Assembly (NCBI GenBank): GCA_002424045.1 | Contig: DIPH01000028.1 | Coordinates: 1-32,171, forward strand | Length of the DNA: 32,171 nucleotides | Source of the DNA: Firmicutes bacterium UBA5493 | GTDB taxonomy: Bacteria > Bacillota > Limnochordia > Darwinibacteriales > Darwinibacteriaceae | Direction: 5' to 3' | The notes under the pieces: model-generated | The model's database searches: none | Told to the model about the DNA's origin: nothing | The model's input: the letters and a program-made list of their open reading frames with translations, nothing else | Shown: positions 16,403 through 24,329 of the stretch, one piece after another | Layout: every line of letters starts with the position of its first letter | How positions within the stretch are numbered: position 1 is the stretch's first letter | Translations under genes and position numbers: made by a program

Positions 16403-16474
16403 GCTGCAACCTCTTCCTTAACCACTACGAATGCGACACCATTCAGTAACCCTTAACGTAGCTACTCCACTTAG

Positions 16475-17017
16475 CTACGGTTCAGTACTGTACTTAATGA
16501 CTGTAGCCCATGTATCCGTGAACTCCCCTTTGTCTTCGAGTTCTGCGTTGAAGAGGTGAACTGATAGCTCTTTATAGTTTGCAGGTGGAAAACTCTTTGC
16601 CAAACTGACCTTGTAGCCCACAAGCAGCGCTCCTGACTTTTCTTGGCTACCAAATGCAAGATCATATGTAACCCGATCTACAGGCAAGAACAGGCTTGCA
16701 TCAGATGTCCCTTGCTTTCGCCAGATGCCTCGCGGATCGCTATATAGAATCTTCTCATTCTCAGTTAACATCGGAACTTCTTCTAGCGAAGAAAAGAGCT
16801 CCACGTCATAGGCGAACCGAAATTCCCGGGGAAGAAACTCCAATAAGTAACGCTCCTCTTGCTGGACAGTCGACTGATCCATCCCTCGAGAATATAGCGT
16901 TACTCCCAGTCTGTAGGTGCTGTAGCCTAGTGACAGCACTAAACCTACTAATGCTAACGCGATTAGAAGTTCCACCAAGGAGTAGCCTTCTTCATATCTT
17001 CTCAACCCGCGTTTCAC
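16475..17017 (-). CDS. PilW-like prepilin (first set)
   Basis: A 180-residue prepilin starting at GTG 17017. The signal is MKRGLRRYEEG/YSLVELLIALALVGLVLS, with Tyr instead of Phe at +1 and Glu at +5, both acceptable to PilD. The head has DVELFSSLEEVPML and a beta-rich end. It lacks the CFI-box-like tail of its counterpart at 13253. The 22-nt gap to the pilV-like gene indicates one operon. Confidence 0.82.
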   Translation of the reverse strand: MKRGLRRYEEGYSLVELLIALALVGLVLSLGYSTYRLGVTLYSRGMDQSTVQQEERYLLEFLPREFRFAYDVELFSSLEEVPMLTENEKILYSDPRGIWRKQGTSDASLFLPVDRVTYDLAFGSQEKSGALLVGYKVSLAKSFPPANYKELSVHLFNAELEDKGEFTDTWATVIKYSTEP

Positions 17018-17039
17018 CCCATCACCTACCCTTACAGAT

Positions 17040-17393
17040 CTACCGGGCCTTAAACGTACTGAGCTTCAGTTCACGTTCTGCACCAAGTCCAGTTCGCCAG
17101 GGTAGCTTAACCGTATATAGCGTTCCCTCGTGTTCGTTCAACGTCCAAGGCTCCCGAAAAACACCATCTTCTTCTCCCAATGATTCGTCCACAAGAGCTC
17201 TATCCAGTAGATTTTGAGCCTCTATGAGTGTAGAGTGGTGATTTCCAGCTCCCTGTATGGAACTAACAGACGAGCCGAATACTGACGAGAAGACAGCTGC
17301 TACAACCCCAAGAATCACTACGGCTATTAGGATCTCGGTCAAAGTGAAACCACTTTGACCCCTTCTTATCAACAACCCAATCTCACCTCTCAT
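17040..17393 (-). CDS. PilV-like prepilin (first set)
   Basis: A 117-residue prepilin, MRGEIGLLIRRGQSG/FTLTEILIAVVILG, with Glu at +5. The frame continues upstream to 17423, but the ATG at 17393 has AGGG about 7 nt upstream, overlaps the end of the pilX-like gene by 11 nt, and gives a leader of normal length, so it is preferred. The small head ends ERELKLSTFKAR. A minor-pilin role in assembly is inferred from context. Confidence 0.83.
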   Translation of the reverse strand: MRGEIGLLIRRGQSGFTLTEILIAVVILGVVAAVFSSVFGSSVSSIQGAGNHHSTLIEAQNLLDRALVDESLGEEDGVFREPWTLNEHEGTLYTVKLPWRTGLGAERELKLSTFKAR

Positions 17394-18351
17394 GCCAGGT
17401 CCCTGCTGAATAACCGAGAACATGGGGAAGTACTACCAGTCCCTCTTCGAAGCTTGAGGCCTGGCCAACTAGGGGATCGTCATCGGATAGGGGCCTCAAC
17501 TCTCCTATGATCTGCTGATCCTTTAGGAGAGTTCCGTCCGCAAAGAGAAAATACCCTCTTGAAACTGGGTAGGACTTGTTCTCGCTGTTCGCATAGACTC
17601 TATCACCAAAGTACACGATGCCATGTTGTATGCCATCGATGGTTGTAACAGAGTTCAGAGCCCTAAGAACCAGCGTACCAGCTACGTTTACTTTGGCATG
17701 GAAAGAAACGAAATCACTCCTGAGCGTCAGCGTCTCTTTATTCTTTACCTCCAGCTCCGTCATTTCTCCAAACTTCATGGCTGGTGCCTCTAAGAAATGG
17801 TCACCGTCTGTCATGATTTTATTGCTCGTTGCCTTAAGAATAACGGGATTATCGCTTGTTAAGGGTAGCACACTAAACCTCAGCGTTTGAACATTATTGT
17901 CCCCGTCCTTTTGAAACCAGCCAATCTCTGAAGCATAGTCAACAAGTGGCTGCACTTGGTCAACCTTTACGGACAACCTGATCGTCTCTTCTACGTCCGT
18001 TCTGCGCCCACTAATCCCTGTAGATAGAATGTCGATACGATAATGGTCACTTAGATCCGCCGCCGTCTCAAATGTCACCCTATAGGACCCCGCATCTGGA
18101 ATGGAACCGCACAAAGGAGTATCCAACTTCAGCTCGCTAAACTCCTTTCCTTTTGCTGATTCTCCCTCTAGAAACTTGAGGCCAACCTCTAAACCAGTAC
18201 GCGCCAAATAATGAGCCTGAACGTTCTGTTCTTGTCTCAAGGACTGGCTCATCTCTAGAGTCTGCATCTGAACAATGGACGTGCCCAAGATCAACAGCAC
18301 AACAACAACCATGAGCACCGTCACCATAGCAAATCCTTGTTGATCACGCAT
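17383..18351 (-). CDS. PilX-like minor pilin (first set)
   Basis: A 322-residue protein starting MRDQQG/FAMVTVLMVVVVLLILGTS at ATG 18351 (GAGGAG 9 nt upstream); an upstream in-frame ATG at 18381 gives an unlikely leader. PilX N-domain features follow: LEMSQSLRQEQNVQAHYLARTGLEVGLKFL, and no +5 Glu. The region GSYRVTFETA to RIDILSTGISG is the first beta part, followed by a longer beta-rich head. The head could be adhesive, which is inference. It begins the first pilX-pilV-pilW set, about 240 bp after pilA. Confidence 0.83.
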   Translation of the reverse strand: MRDQQGFAMVTVLMVVVVLLILGTSIVQMQTLEMSQSLRQEQNVQAHYLARTGLEVGLKFLEGESAKGKEFSELKLDTPLCGSIPDAGSYRVTFETAADLSDHYRIDILSTGISGRRTDVEETIRLSVKVDQVQPLVDYASEIGWFQKDGDNNVQTLRFSVLPLTSDNPVILKATSNKIMTDGDHFLEAPAMKFGEMTELEVKNKETLTLRSDFVSFHAKVNVAGTLVLRALNSVTTIDGIQHGIVYFGDRVYANSENKSYPVSRGYFLFADGTLLKDQQIIGELRPLSDDDPLVGQASSFEEGLVVLPHVLGYSAGTWHER

Positions 18352-18381
18352 GGTCGTCCACTCCTCTTGGTCAATACACAA

Positions 18382-18591
18382 AATGGTGCGTCACGCCGAA
18401 GAAGGCCTTCGGCGTGGTTAGGTTGGTTTAGTTCATAAAACTTCTACCAGATACTTGCATCCTCGGTACAATCAGAGCGCTTATACAGCGCTGCCACGAA
18501 TAAGGTCGGGCTCATGTGGGCAATGAGCGTTGTGCCTGTTCGTCTCTTAGCCGTCACGCGTCCCTCCCGTAAAATCAACGCAACAAGCCGA
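18382..18591 (-). promoter_or_regulatory. Structured intergenic region between pilA and the minor pilins
   Basis: On the minus strand three hairpins are visible: GCTCAT/ATGAGC (about 18512-18530), AGCGCT/AGCGCT (about 18477-18494) and a 10-bp stem CACGCCGAAG/CTTCGGCGTG (18392-18416, 5-nt loop). The last has no adjoining T-run, so it may be a pause, processing or mRNA-protecting hairpin rather than a full terminator. It could set a high pilA to minor-pilin ratio. I found no known riboswitch consensus. Confidence 0.5.
18444..18557 (-). CDS. Possible 37-residue small protein
   Basis: A GTG at 18557 is preceded by GGGAGGG at 5 nt and opens a 37-codon frame (MTAKRRTGTTLIAHMSPTLF and on to DASIW) with a basic start and a short hydrophobic middle. 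It is not recognised and overlaps two of the hairpins. The ribosome binding site is the only support; it may be fortuitous or act as a leader ORF. Confidence 0.25.
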   Translation of the reverse strand: MTAKRRTGTTLIAHMSPTLFVAALYKRSDCTEDASIW

Positions 18592-18996
18592 TTATTCTTC
18601 TACAGCCCCAGGCGTTACTACAATTCGATATTGACCATCGCCTTCCGGAGCAGTGACAGCAACTACGTACGCACCAGCAGGTGCTACCGAGCCTTCACCT
18701 TCACCGAACGGATTCGTTGGGATTTCCTGCAAGTATCCTGCTTCCTGTATTACCTCAATGGCAGTCTTGTCCCCGTCCACAGGGGCTTTATTCTCTAGCA
18801 TCACATACATATTCGCAGCACTAGCTATGATTCGCACGTTTGCGTTATGCGCTGCAGTTTTGGCACGATTCTGCACATTCCCATACTGCTGAATACCGAC
18901 ACCAGCTAGAATCCCCAGGATAACTACAACAATCATCAATTCAACAAGGGTGAAACCCTCTTGCTGTTTGAGCATCTTCCTGATTTTCTTCAACAT
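18592..18996 (-). CDS. pilA: Major type IV pilin PilA
   Basis: A 134-residue prepilin, MLKKIRKMLKQQEG/FTLVELMIVVVILGILAGVGI, with the canonical Gly cleavage site and Glu at +5 of the mature chain. The helix continues with RAKTAAHNANVRIIASAANMYV. The head has the AIEVIQEAGYLQEIPTNPF motif found in PilA/GspG-type pilins, and no cysteines. The ATG at 18996 has a strong AAGGAGG about 7 nt upstream. Its canonical sequence and position before the minor pilins make it the probable main fibre subunit. It is 32 nt downstream of the small beta-rich protein gene. Confidence 0.93.
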   Translation of the reverse strand: MLKKIRKMLKQQEGFTLVELMIVVVILGILAGVGIQQYGNVQNRAKTAAHNANVRIIASAANMYVMLENKAPVDGDKTAIEVIQEAGYLQEIPTNPFGEGEGSVAPAGAYVVAVTAPEGDGQYRIVVTPGAVEE

Positions 18997-19028
18997 CTTT
19001 ATTCCTCCTTAGTTACGCGTTCTTGTTA

Positions 19029-19382
19029 CTAAAATACATACTGCATCCGCAAACCTAAACGGGGCTTAACTGGCTTGTCCTTTTCTAAAGCCCACAAGAT
19101 ATGCGGTTCAAGCCTAAACTGCTCCCATTCTAAAGGTACTCCGAAGACCACCTGCGGAATCCACCTCTGATCACTCAAGAGATCAATTTGACCACGTGCC
19201 GACAAAAACGCTAAAGAATACTGCAGATATCCTGTGACACCAAACTGACCCTCACTATAAATCGCTCCAAGTCCCCCCTCAACGTGCCGAGACCCCACAC
19301 TCACCCCCCCTGCTAGTCGTTCCTTCGCAAATTCAACCCAGTAACCTTGATCATAGTCCTCTTGGCTTTTCTGGCCGGTCAC
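19029..19382 (-). CDS. Small beta-rich protein coupled to PilQ, possibly outer-membrane
   Basis: A 117-residue protein that I do not recognise. Its start overlaps the pilQ stop by 4 nt (ATGA), indicating coupled translation. There is no obvious signal peptide at this start. The sequence is full of alternating polar and non-polar residues (VSVGSRHVEGGLGAIYSEGQFGVTGYLQYSLAFLSA, broken here as GGVSVG and FGVTGYLQYSL) and ends RLGLRMQYVF. A C-terminal Phe with alternating hydrophobics is the beta-signal of outer-membrane barrels. It could be a barrel piece, a strand donor to the secretin or a PilQ-associated protein. The missing signal peptide is odd and may mean a wrong start or 5' truncation. 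Confidence 0.55.
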   Translation of the reverse strand: MTGQKSQEDYDQGYWVEFAKERLAGGVSVGSRHVEGGLGAIYSEGQFGVTGYLQYSLAFLSARGQIDLLSDQRWIPQVVFGVPLEWEQFRLEPHILWALEKDKPVKPRLGLRMQYVF

Positions 19383-20962
19383 TGGGTCTGGGTAAAAAAA
19401 TCTTGGCGTACCACACCCTGACCATCCTCCACGATACGCGGGATGACAAAGATCGTCATCTCAGTACTGTTCTTCTTCGTCTCCTTCCACTGGAAAAGCC
19501 TCCCTAGGACTGGTAACTGAGACAAAAAGGGAATCTGCCTAATGGTTTCGTTTTCTTGTTCTTGCAGCAAACCCCCAAGCACAAAGGGTTGTCCATTCTT
19601 GACGCGAACAGTGGTCTCTGCCTCACGCGTCCTGATGGTTGGATAACTTGTGTCTGAACGGTAGATAAATGTGCTAACCTCTGGTTGAACCAGGATTGTT
19701 ATATAGTCATCATCGGCGATCCTAGGCGTAACCTTGAGATTGATGCCAGACTCTAGAAACTCCATGGTGCGACTACCATCCGGTCCGTCTAGAACAATCG
19801 GTACCCGATCTCCCACGAAAATACTGGCTTCTTTGCCGTTCAAAGTGGCGATCTGGGGATTGGCTAAGATCTTTGCTTCTCCCTCGTTCTCAAGGGCCCT
19901 CAGGGCCAAAATCAGCTCCCAAGGCTCCCACTCGAGCTCAAAGAACACGGGAGCGTCGCCACCGCCCAAAAACGAAGGCGTGCCTTTCCAATCAATTCCG
20001 AGCTCGCGCATTCCCTCCAAGGAGGTTTCTTGTACCCAGACCTCCAAAACAACTTGTGGCGCGGGCTGATCAAAATCAACCATAAAGAGATCGACTTCCG
20101 CTAACTCTTGATCAGTCCCCCGGACAGTCAGACTCTTTCTCTCTTCATCCAGCTGAATCATCGATCCGTCAATGAGTAGCGCAAGGGCCGCCCTAGTGGC
20201 TTCAGGTTCAGCATAATCCAGACGATAGACCTTGAGGCGCTCTAGACCTTGGTTTATGGTAGCAACCACTAGGGAATGCTCACTTATTTCTACCCGGAGT
20301 GGCACCAACTGGCTAATCTGCTTAATGAGCTCTTCCGGGTTTCGATTGCGCACATCCATAATGAGATTCATGTTCTCGATGGCTGGATCTGCCACTAAAT
20401 TAAGGTCTAGCTCCTCACTTAAGTCTTTAAAAATATCCAAAAGTGAGCGACCCTTCTGTGGAGTCTTTTCGCCCACGACAGAGTTGTCTAGGGCAAAAAT
20501 CAACTCCTCCGCCCGATCCAAGACATCTCTAGTACCATGCAAGACCACCAAGCCGCCTTGGGGCTGAACATAGACATCGGAACGTGGCATCACAAGCTGC
20601 AGAGCCTCCAAGACCTCTGATGACCCAATCTGGGTAGTCTGCACATAGCGCACTTCTTTATCCTCTGGTACTCCCACTAAAAGCGTATTTCCCTCTAGAC
20701 GATATGGATAACCACTATGCTGGGAAATCAAGTCTAAGGCTCCCTTAAACGTCACTCCCTGCAAATGGAAGGTTCCTTGTCCTGTGACCGAAGGATCTAC
20801 CAAGACATTGAAGCCTTGGCTCTCGCCTAAAACTGTAAAGATCTGAGCAAATTCGACCTGGTTGAAGGTTACATCAAGCTCCTCGGCCAAAAGCCCGCCG
20901 CTAACAAGAAGGATCATAAGCAAAGCACAACTGAGAATTTCTAGTCTCTTGCGGCTGGTCAT
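19379..20962 (-). CDS. pilQ: Type IV pilus secretin PilQ
   Basis: A 527-residue secretin with a signal peptide (residues 1-26, LLMILLVSGGLLAEE). An STN domain follows at about 28-95 (VTFNQVEFAQIFTVLGESQG), then one or two N-domains (RSLLDIFKDLSEELDLNLVADP). The secretin core has ILANPQIATLNGKEASIFVGD, GINLKVTPRI and the signature FVLGGLLQEQENETIRQIPFLSQLP. It forms the outer-membrane pore for the pilus, strong evidence for a diderm cell. ATG at 20962 is preceded by GGGAGGT at 6 nt and lies 4 nt after the STN/PilP-like gene. Confidence 0.95.
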   Translation of the reverse strand: MTSRKRLEILSCALLMILLVSGGLLAEELDVTFNQVEFAQIFTVLGESQGFNVLVDPSVTGQGTFHLQGVTFKGALDLISQHSGYPYRLEGNTLLVGVPEDKEVRYVQTTQIGSSEVLEALQLVMPRSDVYVQPQGGLVVLHGTRDVLDRAEELIFALDNSVVGEKTPQKGRSLLDIFKDLSEELDLNLVADPAIENMNLIMDVRNRNPEELIKQISQLVPLRVEISEHSLVVATINQGLERLKVYRLDYAEPEATRAALALLIDGSMIQLDEERKSLTVRGTDQELAEVDLFMVDFDQPAPQVVLEVWVQETSLEGMRELGIDWKGTPSFLGGGDAPVFFELEWEPWELILALRALENEGEAKILANPQIATLNGKEASIFVGDRVPIVLDGPDGSRTMEFLESGINLKVTPRIADDDYITILVQPEVSTFIYRSDTSYPTIRTREAETTVRVKNGQPFVLGGLLQEQENETIRQIPFLSQLPVLGRLFQWKETKKNSTEMTIFVIPRIVEDGQGVVRQDFFTQTQ

Positions 20963-20966
20963 GGCT

Positions 20967-21911
20967 CTACCTCCCTATCCTAACTAAAAAGCTACGCTGG
21001 CCTTGCGTGAATTCTACAGCCCCATCAGCAATCGAAGAAGCCATCCAACCAGCTAGAGTATCTCCAAGCTTGAGCAAGGTCGTGGTTTCCTGGTACTCCA
21101 CAAGGATCACGGTCTGATCCTGGTTTGTTAAGATCCCTTTCAGAACAAACTGGGGGTAATCATATTCTTGAAGCAAGGCTACTACCTGTTCCCATTCATC
21201 CGCGGTGGTGCGGCCTGTAAGCTTGCCAAGACTCTCATCCCAGCCAAACTCTCTTTGGGGCAAGTGCCTCCGCACAATCTCCAATAGCGTTATTCCATCG
21301 GCATAAAGCACGTTGGCTGCATGCAAAGGTAAGTTATCCTCAGGGGATATCTCCTTGATCACCGGGGGCTCCGCCTGTACCGGGATGGCAACACCCGATT
21401 TCGCTTGCCGGTCGTACTGCCTAAGCACCTGTTCGGCCAGTTGTAGATCACTGGTCAGACCAAAAAGAACCACTAAGTCCAGTTCTGGATCTACATAGCT
21501 TTTTACGCTTGGCACCACTAAGGAAATCAAATTTCGTGCCGCTTCCACATCAACATGTTCCAGCGAGACAAAACTGAAATCCTCGGTGCCAAACTCACTC
21601 TTGAGGCGGGCTTCACTGGCAATAATTAAGGTGTTACCCATGAGCTTGTAGCGATAGCCTGTGGTGCGGGTAACTAGATCAAGAGCTTCCTCCATGGGTA
21701 GATCATGTAAGACAAAACTGACCTCCCCCGAGACAGACGGATCCACTAGAACATTATAGCCGCCTAACTGGCCTAAAATCTGAAAAACGTCCACCAAAGG
21801 TGCTTGCTTAAACTCCATATTCACTCGTCCTTGCCCTAAGGCCGGAGTAAAAGCACTTCCTAAAACCACGATTAAACATAATGCGAGTACCAGTTTCCAT
21901 CGAGCCCTCAT
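20967..21911 (-). CDS. STN-domain protein with PilP/GspC-like C-terminus
   Basis: A 314-residue exported protein with signal peptide at 1-26 (ending TPALGQG). An STN domain lies at about 30-98 (MEFKQAPLVDVFQILGQLGG), very similar to that of PilQ. An N-domain-like part follows at 110-170 (RNLISLVVPSVKSYVDPEL), but there is no secretin core. The last about 60 residues (VLKGILTNQDQTVILVEYQE, LLKLGDTLAGW, VEFTQGQRSFLVRIG) fit the HR domain of PilP/GspC. It may bridge the inner-membrane PilN-PilO platform and the PilQ ring, taking the place of PilP. It probably arose by partial duplication of pilQ. Its place between pilO and pilQ is where pilP normally lies. Confidence 0.75.
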   Translation of the reverse strand: MRARWKLVLALCLIVVLGSAFTPALGQGRVNMEFKQAPLVDVFQILGQLGGYNVLVDPSVSGEVSFVLHDLPMEEALDLVTRTTGYRYKLMGNTLIIASEARLKSEFGTEDFSFVSLEHVDVEAARNLISLVVPSVKSYVDPELDLVVLFGLTSDLQLAEQVLRQYDRQAKSGVAIPVQAEPPVIKEISPEDNLPLHAANVLYADGITLLEIVRRHLPQREFGWDESLGKLTGRTTADEWEQVVALLQEYDYPQFVLKGILTNQDQTVILVEYQETTTLLKLGDTLAGWMASSIADGAVEFTQGQRSFLVRIGR

Positions 21912-21915
21912 CTTC

Positions 21916-22764
21916 TCAACCCCCTATAGTCAATTTCAAATCTACTCCATCTATATCGAGATAGACTCCATTACTCGAAATCTCCCGCACCGCTGCTTCC
22001 CCAAGACGATCTCCCGCCCTCAGCCAATACTGCTTGCCCTCCTTAGAGACTAAAGCACTCCTCTGGCTTTGAAAATCCACAATCCCCAAAACCTGCACTT
22101 GCCTGCCTAGGTATTGACTTATAATTTCGAAAGGGAGACCAAATGCCTGAACCGGCAAATCTACCAGGTCTTCCCGGGTAAGCTTGGCGAGTTCTAAGCC
22201 TGTCGCTGGGGCATGATCGAGCATGAAGACCTGTAAATCAGCTGTTAACTCCAGATGGAAGAGGCCTCTACCAATATAACCCAAACCTACCTGGGTTACC
22301 TTGAGGGATTGTAGAACCTCTTGAATATGTAAAAGGTACGCAAACACCTTTTCACTACCCTGCACGGCCATGACCAGAGGAATAATTCCCGTTTCGCTTC
22401 CTTGCTCCGACTTTACGGGTACATGATCGAGAGACGCAATGTCCAACCCATAGTATGCACTAAGAGTTCTCAGGCCTTCTAGTACCTCAGGCAGGTCATA
22501 TTGGGATGGAATATATTTGGCCGATGTGAGGAGTTTATCTTCGATTTGCCTCTGCCCAGCTTCTAATTGCGGTATTTGTTCCACAATTCTCAGAAGAAGC
22601 TGTTCATTTTGAACCAGCTGACTAAGCTGTTCCTCAAGCTCCCCGGCTTTCTTGCGTGCTGGTAAATAGAAGCCAGCAAAAATCACCGCGGCGGTCAAGA
22701 AAAGAGCGGCAAAGACTACACCCTGCCAAGAAAGCTTCTCTCTAATCGAGCGGAGATTGACCAT
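21916..22764 (-). CDS. pilO: PilO platform protein fused to a PilP-like HR domain
   Basis: A 282-residue protein, longer than the usual PilO of about 200. One membrane helix lies at about 15-33, a coiled coil at 35-75 (ARKKAGELEEQLSQLVQNEQ), and the ferredoxin-like PilO core continues to about 190. Residues about 209-282 add a PilP/GspC HR-type domain: QVQVLGIVDFQSQRSALV, QYWLRAGDRLGEAAV, GVYLDIDGVDLKLTIGG. PilN-PilO heterodimers connect PilM to PilP and PilQ. The start overlaps pilN by 23 nt. The fusion is unusual. Confidence 0.85.
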   Translation of the reverse strand: MVNLRSIREKLSWQGVVFAALFLTAAVIFAGFYLPARKKAGELEEQLSQLVQNEQLLLRIVEQIPQLEAGQRQIEDKLLTSAKYIPSQYDLPEVLEGLRTLSAYYGLDIASLDHVPVKSEQGSETGIIPLVMAVQGSEKVFAYLLHIQEVLQSLKVTQVGLGYIGRGLFHLELTADLQVFMLDHAPATGLELAKLTREDLVDLPVQAFGLPFEIISQYLGRQVQVLGIVDFQSQRSALVSKEGKQYWLRAGDRLGEAAVREISSNGVYLDIDGVDLKLTIGG

Positions 22765-23290
22765 AATCCCTCACCCCCTTAACCTCAATACCAAAGATAA
22801 TGAAATCCGTTTGCTCCGCTGGATGAGCAAAACTGAGGGTAGACTCTTCGCTTCGTTCGTTTAGGAAATTCAGGTATCTAGATACGCTCGTCATATCCTT
22901 GGTATAACCCACGATTTCAACCTGTGAGCTCTCCCACACTAAAGCCTCAATCCAAAGACTCGGGAAGGGCTTTTCGAGAAGGGAAGGCAGCAAAACGGCC
23001 GATTCATGCTCCTCGGCTAAAAGCTCTTGATACGCCTTCTCCCTTGCTTCGAGCTCAGCGAGTTCCTGCCTTAAGCGATTGACTCCTTGAACTTGGGCTT
23101 GGAGTGCCTCTTCCTTAGACAAGGCCTTCTCATAGACCATGGTCAGATGATCCACCCTGGCGTTTTCTCGCAGCGTCACAAATCCCGCCGCCCCCAATAG
23201 CAAAAGGACAAGTAACCCAACAATAAACTCTGGACGTACTGCAGACTGCTTTAGGGGCCTTTCTTCCTTAGGCAAGAGATTAATCTTCAT
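22742..23290 (-). CDS. pilN: Type IV pilus platform protein PilN
   Basis: A 182-residue protein starting MKINLLPKEERPL, the PilN motif whose INLLP segment binds PilM. A membrane helix at about 24-42 and a coiled coil (YEKALSKEEALQAQVQGVNR) follow, then the ferredoxin-like core. The frame is open to 23335, but ATG at 23290 overlaps the pilM stop by one base (TAATG) and places the motif at the terminus. It lies in the cytoplasmic membrane with its N-terminus inside. Confidence 0.92.
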   Translation of the reverse strand: MKINLLPKEERPLKQSAVRPEFIVGLLVLLLLGAAGFVTLRENARVDHLTMVYEKALSKEEALQAQVQGVNRLRQELAELEAREKAYQELLAEEHESAVLLPSLLEKPFPSLWIEALVWESSQVEIVGYTKDMTSVSRYLNFLNERSEESTLSFAHPAEQTDFIIFGIEVKGVRDYGQSPLD

Positions 23291-24318
23291 TACCTCAGCC
23301 CCCTTAACCCTAAAGCTAAGGCAGAACCATAGCAACTAAACCTGTCAGGACGTAGGACTTCGAAGCTGAGGCGCAAATTCTCCATATCCTTCAGCAAGCG
23401 GACAGGCAAGTCAACCTCTTCTTCAAGCATGTCACCTAGACCACGCAGATCCGCTACATCCCCGAGCAATACCATCGTATCAAGCATACTGCGGAAACTT
23501 GTAGCCCTCTCCTGGGCACGAACAAAATCAAGGGTCTGCAATACGGAGCCCACAAATTGCTGCACCGTTGCCCTAAGTACCCGTTTATTGCCACTGCCCT
23601 CTAAGAGCAGAAAATCTAGATCCTCTTTCGTGATTAAGGCCCGTGCTTCTTCAGGTGTACACTGGAAGGCTTCCTCCACACCCTGCCTAAAGTTGATAGC
23701 TCCAAGGGGTACTGTACGGAGAACCCTAAAAACGCCGCTTAAAGCCACCTGAATGATGGTCTGTTCCTCACTAATCTCCACAAAAACTCGGCGACCTCCG
23801 CCCTCTAAGAGATCTTCCCAGCCAAAGGCTGGCATATCAACGGCTTCTAGGCTCAAACCTGCGGCCCGAGCGGCATGAATAAAGGGGAGCACGTGCTGGC
23901 GGGGACAGGCTACCAAGACCACTTCAAGCTCCTGATCATCTTTGTAGTTGATAAAATAATCAAAGTAGACTTCGTCTAGGCCCTTGACTGGAAAAGAAAC
24001 TAATTCTGGTACTTCAAACTCCAAGGCCTTCTCTAACTCACGCTTGGTCATGGAGGGAAAACGATGGGTCTTAACTGTAACCCACGAACTTTTCACTCCA
24101 AGGACAGCAGATCCCGGAGAGATATTCTGCTCTTTGAGCAAGCTCTGTAGGCCTTTGGACAAATCGCTTAGACTCGTAACTTTTCCGTCCACAACCGTTC
24201 CCGGGGGAAGTGCCCTCCACCCCAGCTTTGTGACCACATTGGCTCGGCCTTTTCGCGTAATTTCAGCTACCTTAATCCCCGAAAAGCCAATATCGATCCC
24301 TATGACTTTCTTGGGCAC
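23290..24318 (-). CDS. pilM: Actin-like ATPase PilM
   Basis: A 342-residue cytoplasmic protein of the PilM/FtsA-like fold, starting at GTG 24318. The phosphate-1 motif VIGIDIGFSGIKVAEI is at residues 5-20, with AVLGVKSSWVTVKTHRFP and later LLGDVADLRGLGDML as the adenosine-binding part. PilM forms a ring below the membrane, binds the PilN tail and links the platform to the motor. It is coupled to pilN and follows pilC by 11 nt. Confidence 0.93.
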   Translation of the reverse strand: MPKKVIGIDIGFSGIKVAEITRKGRANVVTKLGWRALPPGTVVDGKVTSLSDLSKGLQSLLKEQNISPGSAVLGVKSSWVTVKTHRFPSMTKRELEKALEFEVPELVSFPVKGLDEVYFDYFINYKDDQELEVVLVACPRQHVLPFIHAARAAGLSLEAVDMPAFGWEDLLEGGGRRVFVEISEEQTIIQVALSGVFRVLRTVPLGAINFRQGVEEAFQCTPEEARALITKEDLDFLLLEGSGNKRVLRATVQQFVGSVLQTLDFVRAQERATSFRSMLDTMVLLGDVADLRGLGDMLEEEVDLPVRLLKDMENLRLSFEVLRPDRFSCYGSALALGLRGLR

Positions 24319-24329
24319 ACCATCACCCC

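Noticed and set aside
18382..18591. Known riboswitch between pilA and the first pilX-like gene
   Set aside because: Hairpins are present but no family consensus that I know was recognised.
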